A stretch of DNA of 64,000 nucleotides, taken from the NCBI GenBank assembly GCA_021647205.1, contig JAKIVD010000006.1:62001-126000 (forward strand), in the 5' to 3' direction. The translations under genes and the position numbers were made by a program. This document shows, piece after piece, positions 44,923 through 53,419 of the stretch. The DNA comes from Bacteroidales bacterium. Lineage in GTDB: Bacteria > Bacteroidota > Bacteroidia > Bacteroidales > F082. The notes beneath the pieces were generated by a model. That model saw nothing but the letters and a program-made list of their open reading frames with translations, was not told the origin of the DNA and ran no database searches. Numbering within the stretch: position 1 is the stretch's first letter; each line of letters begins with the position of its first letter.

Positions 44923-47199
44923 ATGAAAAAATATATTATTATCACAATTAGTTTTATTTTTCTCACAATTGCTTCAATTGCCCAGACGTTTGAATTCAGA
45001 ACTTTACTGGATGAGCATGACTATATTGCAGTACAATTGCGGCAAACAACTTTAGGTAGTCAACCTGATCCGCTAAGTACTGCCGATGACATTAATGATA
45101 TGGTTTTTGAAATCAGATGGCTGCAATCTCTTGGGGATGTTGATGTTGATATAATCTGTACTAATTACTATATAACTGAATCAGGATTACGAACTGCCTC
45201 AGGATCATATTATTTTCAGGATTTTAGTATTTCAACAGCTTTTATAAGTCCTGATGATTTTGTGTTAAACGAATGGAAAACAATTGCTACTTTACAATCC
45301 ACTATAACAAGCGGAAGTACGTCCGGCGCGTTCGATGTGGCCCCTGACGGGTGGCCTACCGTTACTGACGTCCTAATAATAACAATAGGCTGGGATGGCA
45401 GCGCTTCAACAGAATATACCGCATCTGAAATTACCGGCGCGGCTAATAATACACCAATCCCGACAGTTGTATATGATTTGGTTTGGACTGGTGCAACAGA
45501 CGCATTCTGGGATAAGGCAACAAATTGGGAGACAGCTTGTGGAGGTACTGGTTCAGTACCTAACACGGGTAATAACTGCTTTATCCCTAGTGGTTTAACG
45601 ACTTACCCGTCTGATTTCTTCGCAGCAAGTTTCACAAATCAACCAACTTGTGATTATTTACGTATTTCAAGCGGTGCATCCCTCACACTAAAAGATATAG
45701 ACGCATTGAGTGTACAACTCACTTACACCGTTAACAATGATTTAACAGTTTACGGAACGTTAACAAGTATTCCAAATAGTCAATTAACCGTTACCGGCAG
45801 CACCTACATCGATGCTGCGAATGGCCTTGTTGTAGAAGCAACATCTGCAGGCATCGGCTCTTTCATCGACAACGGGACCATTACTTACGGAACCAATGGC
45901 ACAGCCAAGGTGCAAACCTATATTACAAATGGGGCCATTGCCGGAAGTTTTTACATGCATACTGTTGGACCTGCTGTTGATGAAGAAAACTATACAGGGG
46001 CCGGGACAGGCGCATTCCTCCAGGCCTTTGACGTAGCCCCGGGCAATACCTTTGCTTATTCTTTTGATGAACCCTCAGGAGCCTGGGTAAACCAATTCTC
46101 CTATACCTATCCGGTGCTGACAACTGACGGGATTGGCATGTCAACCGACGATGCCACGGCTTATACCATGAACATGAGCGGTGCTTTAATGACCGGAAGT
46201 ATTACTTCTATAGCACTTACTTATACTCCTGTTACCGGTGGCAATGAGTTGATCAGCAACCCCTATGCATCGGCTATCGATTTTGACCTTTTCTATGCGA
46301 ACACAGGGAATTCGTCCGTCATCAATAACAAAAACTGGGTTTGGGATGCCGTTGGTGGTAATTACCTTGCCCGTTCTGGCGGAAGCGGTGGCGATCAGTT
46401 TATGCAGGTAGGCCAGGCCTTCTTTGTGGAAACAACTGCTGCAGGAACGCTTGCATTTGACAACACCAACCGGGTGCACAGTACAACCCCTTTCAGGGAG
46501 GTAATGACGAATATTCTTTCCCTGGACATTAGCGGGGGCGATTATGGCTATTATGACCAATTGGTCATCCGTTTTGAAGAAGGCGCCACCACGGGTTACG
46601 ATTCTGAAATTGAAGCCATCAAGTGGAACAGCATGTACGAAAACGCCACGCAAATCAGGAGTATTGCCGAAGACGGCACCGAGCTTTCAATTAACGTCAT
46701 GCCCGAGTTGAACCTACAGGGCGACATGGTGAGTGTTCCCGTGAATTTCCAGTGTGGCTACGACGGGGAATATACTTTCACCGCCAGCGACCTGGAAAGC
46801 TTTGAGTACGGAACGGAAATCTGGATTGAAGACAAACAGGACAACTACCAGTGGCACCATTTGTCACCCGGTCACGAAACCTACACCTTTACCGCGGGTC
46901 CTGACGATGCGCACGACCGCTTCATCATCCACTTCTTCGGCCCTACTTCGGTCAACGACTTTGAAGCGCAGGATGTGCTGATTTACGGTTTAAACGAATA
47001 TGCCTATGTGAAGAACCTGAGCAAAAATGAGGTAATCAAAGAAGTCTATATTTACAGCCTGGCCGGAACCATGATCATGAACAAGCAGGTCCCGGAACAA
47101 AACATCTACCGTTTCTTTGTGTCGAACCATGACGGCTATTATATCGTCAGGGTGGTTACCGACAAGAACATTTACACCGAAAAGGTATTTGTACACTAA
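44923..47199 (+). CDS. Secreted T9SS type A cargo protein
   Basis: A protein of 758 residues with signal peptide to about 20 (TIASIAQ). The N-terminal half has a discoidin-like or cadherin-like beta region without a family I can name. From about 300 comes the shared surface module: VQTYITNGAIAGSFYMHTVG, ELISNPYASAIDFDLF, MQVGQAFFVET. The C-terminal 75 residues form a T9SS type A domain (DVLIYGLNEYAYVKNLS, VYIYSLAGTMIMNKQV, YYIVRVVTDKNIYTEKVFV). It is followed after 54 bases by a tiny protein gene with an AP[ILV]G motif. Confidence 0.88.
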   Translation: MKKYIIITISFIFLTIASIAQTFEFRTLLDEHDYIAVQLRQTTLGSQPDPLSTADDINDMVFEIRWLQSLGDVDVDIICTNYYITESGLRTASGSYYFQDFSISTAFISPDDFVLNEWKTIATLQSTITSGSTSGAFDVAPDGWPTVTDVLIITIGWDGSASTEYTASEITGAANNTPIPTVVYDLVWTGATDAFWDKATNWETACGGTGSVPNTGNNCFIPSGLTTYPSDFFAASFTNQPTCDYLRISSGASLTLKDIDALSVQLTYTVNNDLTVYGTLTSIPNSQLTVTGSTYIDAANGLVVEATSAGIGSFIDNGTITYGTNGTAKVQTYITNGAIAGSFYMHTVGPAVDEENYTGAGTGAFLQAFDVAPGNTFAYSFDEPSGAWVNQFSYTYPVLTTDGIGMSTDDATAYTMNMSGALMTGSITSIALTYTPVTGGNELISNPYASAIDFDLFYANTGNSSVINNKNWVWDAVGGNYLARSGGSGGDQFMQVGQAFFVETTAAGTLAFDNTNRVHSTTPFREVMTNILSLDISGGDYGYYDQLVIRFEEGATTGYDSEIEAIKWNSMYENATQIRSIAEDGTELSINVMPELNLQGDMVSVPVNFQCGYDGEYTFTASDLESFEYGTEIWIEDKQDNYQWHHLSPGHETYTFTAGPDDAHDRFIIHFFGPTSVNDFEAQDVLIYGLNEYAYVKNLSKNEVIKEVYIYSLAGTMIMNKQVPEQNIYRFFVSNHDGYYIVRVVTDKNIYTEKVFVH

Positions 47200-47253
47200 T
47201 TTTTCTAACAGACTAACAAATAAATAATGTATAACAATATTAAATTGATAAAG

Positions 47254-47487
47254 ATGAAAACATTCAAAAAAATAACCGGACTTCTAATTCTCATTTTATT
47301 CTTATCGCCACTGGCACAGCTGATGGCACAGGGTCCGCCCCCTCCTCCGGGAGGTTCCGGCACCGGTGACGAGCCCATTGGCGGAAATGCCCCCATTGGC
47401 AGTGGCCTGATTATATTAACTGCGCTGGGAATTGTTTACGGAGGTAAAAAATTGTACGACCTGCGAAAAGAAGCCATAGAGGAATAG
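47254..47487 (+). CDS. Tiny sorting-signal-like protein (Gly/Pro-AP[ILV]G-helix-basic), first copy
   Basis: A protein of 77 residues. The start ATG at 47254 (MKTFKKITG) begins the signal peptide, which ends MAQ (26). The rest is a Pro/Gly linker (GPPPPPGGSGTGDEPIGG), the motif NAPIGSG, a membrane helix (LIILTALGIVYGG) and a basic tail KKLYDLRKEA. The tripartite motif-helix-basic layout is that of sortase-type C-terminal signals such as PEP-CTERM; the best match I recall is the 'PID-CTERM' group. Nothing remains between signal peptide and sorting signal except the linker, so the signal is almost the whole protein. It follows a T9SS cargo gene, as its two paralogues at 47618-47830 and 47910-48143 do. 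Confidence 0.75.
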   Translation: MKTFKKITGLLILILFLSPLAQLMAQGPPPPPGGSGTGDEPIGGNAPIGSGLIILTALGIVYGGKKLYDLRKEAIEE

Positions 47488-47510
47488 CGTCAGGCTATTT
47501 TATAAATCTC

Positions 47511-47549
47511 AAAGCCCTGTGTTTGCTATAGCAAACACAGGGCTTTTTT
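47511..47549 (+). terminator. Intrinsic terminator of the plus-strand module
   Basis: A perfect 30-base palindrome (arms GCCCTGTGTTTGC and GCAAACACAGGGC, 47514-47543) with three A before and six T after. It ends the 43259-47487 transcript and may also stop the opposing one. A second, GC-rich pairing (about 47555-47616, CCCGCCGGGT copies) lies next to it and lacks a T-run. Confidence 0.8.
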
Positions 47550-47617
47550 GTCCCCACCCGCCGGGTTATGCAAGGGTTCCCCCCCAACCCGCCGGGTGCA
47601 AAGCCACCCGGGGCGGG

Positions 47618-47830
47618 TTAATGCTTCAACTTAAATACTTTTCTTCCACCATAAACGGCACCCATACCGAGCAAGAGAAAAAGACCGGTGCCAACGGGCG
47701 CATTGCCCCCGGGCACCTCATCACCCGTTCCCCCGTGTCCGCCGGGGGGGTTGGGCGGGCCCTGTGCCATGAGCCCCGCCGAAAGAGTAAGAATAAATAT
47801 CCCTGATAATATGTATTTTATTTTTTTCAT
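47618..47830 (-). CDS. Tiny sorting-signal-like protein, second copy
   Basis: A protein of 70 residues with signal peptide to about 22 (SAGLMAQ), linker GPPNPPGGHGGTGDEVPGG, motif NAPVGTG, helix LFLLLGMGAVYGG and basic end RKVFKLKH. Every element matches the first copy. It is the last gene of the minus-strand module, 79 bases after the third copy. Confidence 0.75.
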   Translation of the reverse strand: MKKIKYILSGIFILTLSAGLMAQGPPNPPGGHGGTGDEVPGGNAPVGTGLFLLLGMGAVYGGRKVFKLKH

Positions 47831-47909
47831 GAGTTTAAATTTTATCGCGGCGACACAAAGAAAACAGTAATCATGTCTTTGCGCATCCGCTTATCTTTGT
47901 ATTTGCTAA

Positions 47910-48143
47910 TTATTCATTGTCGTCCTGATTCCTGAGTTCAAAAACTTTTTTCCCACCGTAAGCAGCTCCCAAGCCAACTAACACAAGCATTCCGCTACCC
48001 AAAGGGGCGCTGCCACCGGGTGGTTGGTCGCCGCCGCTGCCATGGTCGCCGGGCGGGTCGGGCGGATTGGTACTTTGGGCTGGCATTCCTCCCGAAAGAA
48101 ACAGGATGAACAAACCGCTTACTATGATTTTTATCTTTTTCAT
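47910..48143 (-). CDS. Tiny sorting-signal-like protein, third copy
   Basis: A protein of 77 residues with signal peptide to about 22 (SGGMPAQ), linker STNPPDPPGDHGSGGDQPPG, motif SAPLGSG, helix MLVLVGLGAAYGG and tail KKVFELRNQDDNE. It follows the 1114-residue T9SS cargo gene after 25 bases, the mirror image of the plus-strand module. The acidic tail end differs from the other two copies. Confidence 0.75.
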   Translation of the reverse strand: MKKIKIIVSGLFILFLSGGMPAQSTNPPDPPGDHGSGGDQPPGGSAPLGSGMLVLVGLGAAYGGKKVFELRNQDDNE

Positions 48144-48168
48144 TGCTGTATAATTTGAAAAACCGGTT

Positions 48169-51100
48169 CTACCTGATCATCACTTTCTGAACAATGGTTT
48201 GCTTGTTGCTATGGACACGAACGACATAAACACCTGCTTTTTCATTGAGTTTAAAACTGCAAAGTGTTGACGGCTCAAGTTGGCCTGCGAACACAAGCTG
48301 TCCCATTACATTGAATACCTCCACCCCGGCAGCCTCTTTTGGCAAGCTGCCCGATTTAACGTAAACCGTGTTTTGATAAGCATACACGGTGGTTTTGTTG
48401 ATGACCGGTTTTTCCCCCGTACTGGTTATCCCGTAAAAATGCAGGATAAAACGTCCCTCGTCGTCCGTTGTCGAAGCTATAAAATCATATAGCTGCTGCG
48501 CGCGCAAATCAATGGTTTTTTCCAAAAAGAGGTCTTCAAGGTAGATTTCGCTGTTGGGATAGAAACTATCGACCCCTTCAAAAATAAGGTGGTGCGCTGT
48601 ATTGGCACCGGCCCTGAAATGAAGTGGCAATTCGTAAGATGTGTAAACGTATGGCAGGTAGTTTTTGGAAAATATTTCCTCATTGCTCACCGTCCATATC
48701 TGGGGTGCAGTGGCACTGCCAAACAGTTTGTGCGAGTCAAATGCAATGTCCCAGGCTTCGGAGGCTTCGGCCCTGAAACCGACACGGTTCACATCGTAGT
48801 AGGTATTTTCATCATTGGTAATTCTGATGATCAGGGTTTCATCTTCAGTTTCCACACGACTGCTTTTGTAATTGTTGGCGCTGTTGTGCACCCTTGCCGA
48901 TGCCGGGATGGTAAGTCCGTTGGTGGCATTGCTCACCTGTACGAAGTACCCATTGGTTGAAGGGATGATTCCACCAGCACTGATATCCGAATAATTACCT
49001 GCCGGTTCGTTCCAGATTTTTGCCACGGCACCGATATTTGTCAGCGACCAGTCGGCAGACGGTGAATTCCATGTTATTGCCGACGGGAAAGGGTTACCGA
49101 GCAAATGCCAGCCGTCAGCGACAAACGACAATGCTGACCAGGCAACATCAGCGGTGTTCAGCGTACCAACAAAGTCTTTGGTGCCCGAAGTCTGAAAGGC
49201 ACAGAGGTAACCTTTTCCATTGGTGAAGTTGGTAAAATGGCCTTGTTTGTAATTTTGCCAGATACTGCTTGGTTCATCCCACTGGTAAAGGTCGTTCAGG
49301 GTGGAAGCCGGATCGAAACTGCTGCCTGCTATCAGCATGTTGTTTACAGGCGAACCGATGTTGTGCCAGCCGTTGGGCGCTACATCGTAACCGGTAAAAT
49401 AGCGTTGTACCGTGGCCGCACCGCTTACCGCCCCGTCAACAATAACCGATCCGTTTCCTATTGCATCACCCTGAACGGTCAGCATGGCCTGTGCCCTTGA
49501 TTTGACGGCAGCGATGGAAAGGTTTCCGTAAACGGTTAAAGGTACCGCCGGTGAAACATCCAGCAGTGCATCCGAATTTAAGGTGAGGTCGTAACAGGCT
49601 GCTTCACTATAAATGACGCAGCCGGCCATTGTATAAGGAATGCTGACATTAAAGGAAGCATCGGGGATGTACCCATAAGTGCCCGGCCAGTTGCCCCCTT
49701 TTTCGTTCCAGTCGTCAATATTTGTTCCGGCGCCCTGCCATACTACATCTTCTTTGTGTGCCGAGGGCGTCATGTCGGCCACATTGGCCAGTCCGGGGAT
49801 GTCCCATTCAGCAGCCGTCCAGCTTGTGTCGGGTGCAGTAACGCTGCGGAGGCGGACGGCTTTGGTGTCAGTGTATTCCCATGCCTGGCCAGACCCGTCC
49901 ACGTTAATTACCCCAAACGCATCGATTAATGTGCCCGTTGTGTGATCGCCACCGTAGTATAAATAATACCCGTCATCCCCGTTGCCTGATGTGCCACCGA
50001 AATCATAATCAGCCATAAAGCCGTAATTTACATTAAAGAAATCAGTAACATCCCCATTGTTGTTGGCAGCAACGTATTTGCCGCCTGCCACAATCGAGCC
50101 GGTCAGTTTTTTATCTTCCCAGGTAGCCCCGCCATTTGTCTGTCGGCTCAGGTACCAGTCTTCCAAATCAAAGTCAATTGTTGAAGCGCTCAGGTTGTAC
50201 AATTCAACAAACCTGGCCTGGTACACATCTTTTGGGTCTGCCACCTCGGAAATTATCAAATCGGTATTCGCCGCATCTGTTGTTGCACTTGTTTGTTGAG
50301 GGCTATTCGTTTTGTAATTCACCGAACCATTGTCGCCGTTGTAAGGATAAATCTGAAAATAATACGTAGTGTTAGGTGCCAGTCCGATAAATTGGTGGGC
50401 CTGTACTCCCGTGGCAACATTTTGCACCAACTGACTGTTGGCTTCTGTGCTTCCGTCAGTGGGGGCAACAATATCGCCATAGCCCACACTGCTCCCTTTA
50501 ATCAGGTAGCTCGCTGCTCCTGCTGCATCTGTCCAGCTTACGGTAATTTCCGAAGCGCTGTTTGTTGTTGCTGCAAAGAGTGTCGGGTCTGCTGCAGGCT
50601 CTGTGGCAAGTGTTGTGGTATCGTCTGTAACACCGCTTGAATATGTTGGTGTGGCATCCACCGACCAGGCTTTGTAGTAATAGCGGGTGTCGGCGGTGAG
50701 GCCGGTGTGGCTTGTTGAGGTTCCGGCGCCGTTGTACAGCACGGTACCCCCACCCGTAATCGGGTCGCCAACAATGTAGGTCCCCGAAGGTGTCCCAAAA
50801 ATACCATCCGACGACCAGGCCACCATGACATCGTCGTTGTTTGCATTTTTCGTCCAACTTAAGTCGATCTGATCGGTGCCGGCCGTGGTGGCAGCGAAAT
50901 TTGTCGGGTTGGAGACGCCTCCGGCTGCTACACCTTCAACAAGAACATTATCAAACCGGTGATATTCTGTACCTGCATTGTTATCAGCTTCCAGATAAAC
51001 AACCAGAGTTGTCCCGGAAAGACCTGCTACAGAAACAGTCTGATCAACAAAATCATCATTAAAGAAAGCAAACTGAGTAATGGTTCCCCCGTCAATCTGG

Positions 51101-51513
51101 TAAGATGCTTTAATGAAATCCAGGTCTTCAAGTGTTCCCGACTTCGAGAAGTCGACCGAAATAGAAACATTGGAATATCCGGAAATGCTTATTGATTCAG
51201 AAGTCCACAAGGCTCCGTCACCGGTACCACCGGCCTGTTGAGTACCATCAACGTCCCTTGCTTCAAGCAGGGAATTCTGAACTCTATACCAGTCAGTAGT
51301 CGCGCTTAAATTGCAATTTGTAACATCCACAGTCCATTTACCACTAACCGGAGCCGTAACGCCGGTGTTCGTTCCAACAGGAATCGGGCCTGTAGCACCA
51401 ACCCCATCATCTGCAGGATCATTAAAGTCTTCTGTCCAAATTGTTGTTTGTCCAAAAGAAGATAATATCCCGATTGAAAATAACATAAAAACCAAAATTG
51501 TAAACTTTTTCAT
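48169..51513 (-). CDS. Large secreted T9SS type A cargo with lamin-tail and fibronectin III domains
   Basis: A protein of 1114 residues with signal peptide to about 21 (LSSFGQ). In order: a MAM/LamG-like beta-sandwich (residues 25-210), two or three fibronectin type III domains (VSNPTNFAATTAGTDQIDLS, FAATTNSASEITVSWTDAAG), a lamin-tail domain (LIISEVADPKDVYQARFVEL to DDGYYLYYGGD), the shared surface module (VQRYFTGYDVAPNGWHNIGS, GWHLLGNPFPSAITW, GYFVQVSN), and a T9SS type A domain (VEVFNVMGQLVFAGQL ... GVYVVRVHSNKQTIVQKVM). It is probably cell-surface attached. Its long leader starts near 51766. Confidence 0.9.
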   Translation of the reverse strand: MKKFTILVFMLFSIGILSSFGQTTIWTEDFNDPADDGVGATGPIPVGTNTGVTAPVSGKWTVDVTNCNLSATTDWYRVQNSLLEARDVDGTQQAGGTGDGALWTSESISISGYSNVSISVDFSKSGTLEDLDFIKASYQIDGGTITQFAFFNDDFVDQTVSVAGLSGTTLVVYLEADNNAGTEYHRFDNVLVEGVAAGGVSNPTNFAATTAGTDQIDLSWTKNANNDDVMVAWSSDGIFGTPSGTYIVGDPITGGGTVLYNGAGTSTSHTGLTADTRYYYKAWSVDATPTYSSGVTDDTTTLATEPAADPTLFAATTNSASEITVSWTDAAGAASYLIKGSSVGYGDIVAPTDGSTEANSQLVQNVATGVQAHQFIGLAPNTTYYFQIYPYNGDNGSVNYKTNSPQQTSATTDAANTDLIISEVADPKDVYQARFVELYNLSASTIDFDLEDWYLSRQTNGGATWEDKKLTGSIVAGGKYVAANNNGDVTDFFNVNYGFMADYDFGGTSGNGDDGYYLYYGGDHTTGTLIDAFGVINVDGSGQAWEYTDTKAVRLRSVTAPDTSWTAAEWDIPGLANVADMTPSAHKEDVVWQGAGTNIDDWNEKGGNWPGTYGYIPDASFNVSIPYTMAGCVIYSEAACYDLTLNSDALLDVSPAVPLTVYGNLSIAAVKSRAQAMLTVQGDAIGNGSVIVDGAVSGAATVQRYFTGYDVAPNGWHNIGSPVNNMLIAGSSFDPASTLNDLYQWDEPSSIWQNYKQGHFTNFTNGKGYLCAFQTSGTKDFVGTLNTADVAWSALSFVADGWHLLGNPFPSAITWNSPSADWSLTNIGAVAKIWNEPAGNYSDISAGGIIPSTNGYFVQVSNATNGLTIPASARVHNSANNYKSSRVETEDETLIIRITNDENTYYDVNRVGFRAEASEAWDIAFDSHKLFGSATAPQIWTVSNEEIFSKNYLPYVYTSYELPLHFRAGANTAHHLIFEGVDSFYPNSEIYLEDLFLEKTIDLRAQQLYDFIASTTDDEGRFILHFYGITSTGEKPVINKTTVYAYQNTVYVKSGSLPKEAAGVEVFNVMGQLVFAGQLEPSTLCSFKLNEKAGVYVVRVHSNKQTIVQKVMIR

Positions 51514-51779
51514 CTTATAATGTGTTTATTAGTAAAAAATGAATTTCTGCTTATTAAACAATGAGACTTTGCAACAAACCCTATCTTGTCAATCCCCCCG
51601 GCTGGTTCGCCCGGTAGGAGAATTCGATGATCTGACAACTCAAATGTAAAGGTTCTGTATTCCACGATTTTGGGGTTCAGTAAGGCCTCTCGCAGTAATT
51701 GTGTGAGGTTTTGTGGGGTAAAAAGTTTTTTGACTGGATAGTACATCAGTACAAGTAACTTTTGCAGATAGCAAATATA
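51514..51779 (-). promoter_or_regulatory. Promoter and long leader of the 1114-residue cargo gene
   Basis: TATATTTG on the minus strand (51772-51779) fits TAnnTTTG and gives a leader of about 250 nt, the second longest in the window. It encodes a possible short reading (PVKKLFTPQNLTQLL, later SDHRILLPGEPAGGI) with weak coding character. It may be decayed sequence or a structured leader; I recognise no riboswitch. Confidence 0.4.
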
Positions 51780-51935
51780 CCTTTTTAAAGCTTCGAAAGC
51801 AAGCAAAAAATGAATTTAAAAGCCATCTAAATTAAATCTGCCAACAGGCTGATGTATGGGCTATTGGGGCCAAATCCTAAAAAGGTTGTCAGGATAAACC
51901 CGGGCTTTTTTAACTGTACGAAAGGCAGTGGTGGA

Positions 51936-52394
51936 TTATTGGTTTCCCCTGACTATCAAACCCACTTCAACCAGTCCGGGGGTTTCCGTTTTGGTCATTT
52001 TGTTTTCAACCCGGACTTTGCAAATACCTGCCTTTTTGAAATGAAGGCTGTCGCTTACGGGAAGTTCAATGTCCCAAAGCTCCCCCATGCCTTTGGCTTT
52101 CCATTCGCCGTTTTTTTGTTTCAGCTTAAAGTGATATTCAGCAGTCCGCATTCCCCCACCGGGCATATAAAAAGTAATGTTGGCGTCAAGGTAATCGTAG
52201 GGAAAATTGGTGTGGTGCCGAAGTGCTAAATAAAAATCCAGGTAGTCGCCGGCCTGTACCGGAACCTCGAAGAATAAAATATCGAAGCGGTTCCAGCTTA
52301 CATCTTCAAACTTCTTGTGCTCTTTAAAAACAACAGGCTGTCCACAGGAATACAAAAGAAACAATACAGGGAAGAGGAAAAATTTCGTTTTCAT
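51936..52394 (-). CDS. gldH: Gliding motility/T9SS lipoprotein GldH
   Basis: A protein of 152 residues. The start is the ATG at 52394 (MKTKFFLFPVLFLLYSC); the lipobox is LYSC with Cys17. The body has the GldH features: VSWNRFDILFFEVPVQAGDY, the LRHHTNFPYDYLDANITFY block, GEWKAKGMGELWDIELPV and a C-terminal TETPGLVEVGLIV. GldH is needed for gliding in Flavobacterium and is found in non-gliding Bacteroidota with a T9SS. The -7 element ends five bases before the ATG, which suggests a leaderless mRNA. It lies 420 bases upstream of the cargo gene on the same strand. Confidence 0.85.
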   Translation of the reverse strand: MKTKFFLFPVLFLLYSCGQPVVFKEHKKFEDVSWNRFDILFFEVPVQAGDYLDFYLALRHHTNFPYDYLDANITFYMPGGGMRTAEYHFKLKQKNGEWKAKGMGELWDIELPVSDSLHFKKAGICKVRVENKMTKTETPGLVEVGLIVRGNQ

Positions 52395-52399
52395 GCCAT

Positions 52400-52407
52400 C
52401 AAAAATA
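52400..52407 (-). promoter_or_regulatory. -7 promoter element for gldH
   Basis: TATTTTTG on the minus strand fits TAnnTTTG. With its G five bases before the gldH ATG, transcription would begin at or within a base or two of the start codon. Confidence 0.45.
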
Positions 52408-52474
52408 AAGTATTTATTCAGTTGGAAAATCAAAAATATACTGATGCAGAAAAACACGGGTGAATCTTAACAAA

Positions 52475-52566
52475 CCAGCGGTATCAGCGTCCAAATATTG
52501 CTGCCGCAGATTGACGCGGAAACAGGCAGATAAATAAGATCATAACAGATCAGCGTTATCAGCGTC
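52475..52566. repeat. Two near-identical direct repeats between gldH and rnhA
   Basis: CCAGCGGTATCAGCGTC (52475-52491) and TCAGCGTTATCAGCGTC (52550-52566) lie 75 bases apart. Between them stands GCCGCAGATTGACGCGG, which resembles the same theme. Strings of the type 'ATCAGCGTTATCAGCGTC' recur in intergenic regions of various bacteria as dispersed repeats. I know of no function. Confidence 0.55.
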
Positions 52567-52626
52567 TAAAAAACAACCTTCCGCTTCAATATTTTAGCAA
52601 CGCAAGCCCGATAAATAGAAAGATCT

Positions 52627-52634
52627 TACATTTG
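52627..52634 (+). promoter_or_regulatory. -7 promoter element for rnhA
   Basis: TACATTTG fits TAnnTTTG; the ATG begins four bases after its G, so a leaderless mRNA is predicted, as for gldH. Confidence 0.5.
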
Positions 52635-52638
52635 CCCG

Positions 52639-53268
52639 ATGGCAAAGAAAGCAAAATATTATGTTGTCTGGCGGGGCAAGAAACCAGGCATCTACCACAG
52701 TTGGGAAGACTGCAAAAAACAGGTAACAGGCTTTGAGGGCGCACACTATAAATCGTTTACATCAGCCGATGAAGCTAAATCAGCTTTCAACAAATCTTAT
52801 TGGGAAATCGTAGCCCGGAAAGGGAAAAAAGACCTGAAAGAACTGACCGGCAAGGACAAACCCATCCTCAACAGCATTTCTGTCGATGCTGCCTGCAAGG
52901 GGAACCCGGGTAGGCTGGAATACCGCGGCGTTTATACCGATACCGAAACTTTACTTTTTGAACGCGGCCCTTTCGAGATGGGTACGGTTAATATTGGTGA
53001 ATTCCTGGCCATTGTGCTTGGCATGGCCTGGATGAAAAAACATAAAATTACCGACATGCCCATTTATTCCGATTCGCGCACCGCCATTGCCTGGGTAAGG
53101 AACAAAAGGGCCAACACCAAACTCAAAAAAACGGCAGCGAATGCTGTCCTTTTCGATGCGTTGAACAAGGCGGTTGAATGGTTAAAAACCAACAACCCCA
53201 AAATAAAAGTGCTGAAGTGGAACACCAGAGAATGGGGGGAAATTCCCGCCGACTACGGTAGAAAGTGA
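52639..53268 (+). CDS. rnhA: Ribonuclease H1 with N-terminal viroplasmin domain
   Basis: Degrades RNA in RNA-DNA hybrids. The 209 residues split into an N-terminal hybrid-binding (viroplasmin, caulimovirus VI-like) domain at 5-50 (YYVVWRGKKPGIYHSWEDC and FEGAHYKSFTSADEAKSAF) and an RNase H domain from 75. The four acidic catalytic residues are visible: Asp83 (SVDAACKGNPG), Glu121 (NIGEFLAIVLG), Asp145 (IYSDSRTAIAW) and Asp205 (IPADYGRK). The N-terminal domain is shared with eukaryotic RNase H1 and is common in Bacteroidota. It stands alone before the aldolase gene. Confidence 0.94.
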   Translation: MAKKAKYYVVWRGKKPGIYHSWEDCKKQVTGFEGAHYKSFTSADEAKSAFNKSYWEIVARKGKKDLKELTGKDKPILNSISVDAACKGNPGRLEYRGVYTDTETLLFERGPFEMGTVNIGEFLAIVLGMAWMKKHKITDMPIYSDSRTAIAWVRNKRANTKLKKTAANAVLFDALNKAVEWLKTNNPKIKVLKWNTREWGEIPADYGRK

Positions 53269-53378
53269 CATTTGGATATTCCTTCCCATCACTCCAATAC
53301 GCCAATATTCCCTTGCTCCTGCACCCCCGCCCCAATATTCCACCACTGATTTATTGGATTATTCTACTGAAAATAGCT

Positions 53379-53386
53379 TAATTTTG
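53379..53386 (+). promoter_or_regulatory. -7 promoter element for the aldolase gene
   Basis: TAATTTTG fits TAnnTTTG; a TTG at 53354-53356 lies 22 bases upstream. The leader is about 28 bases. Confidence 0.55.
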
Positions 53387-53419
53387 ACGTTTGTTTAACC
53401 CTCTTAAATACTGATCAAA

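Noticed and set aside
47551-47617. Second intrinsic terminator (GC-rich hairpin with CCCGCCGGGT copies)
   Set aside because: Strong pairing but followed by a G-run, not a T-run, on the minus strand, so I do not call it a terminator.
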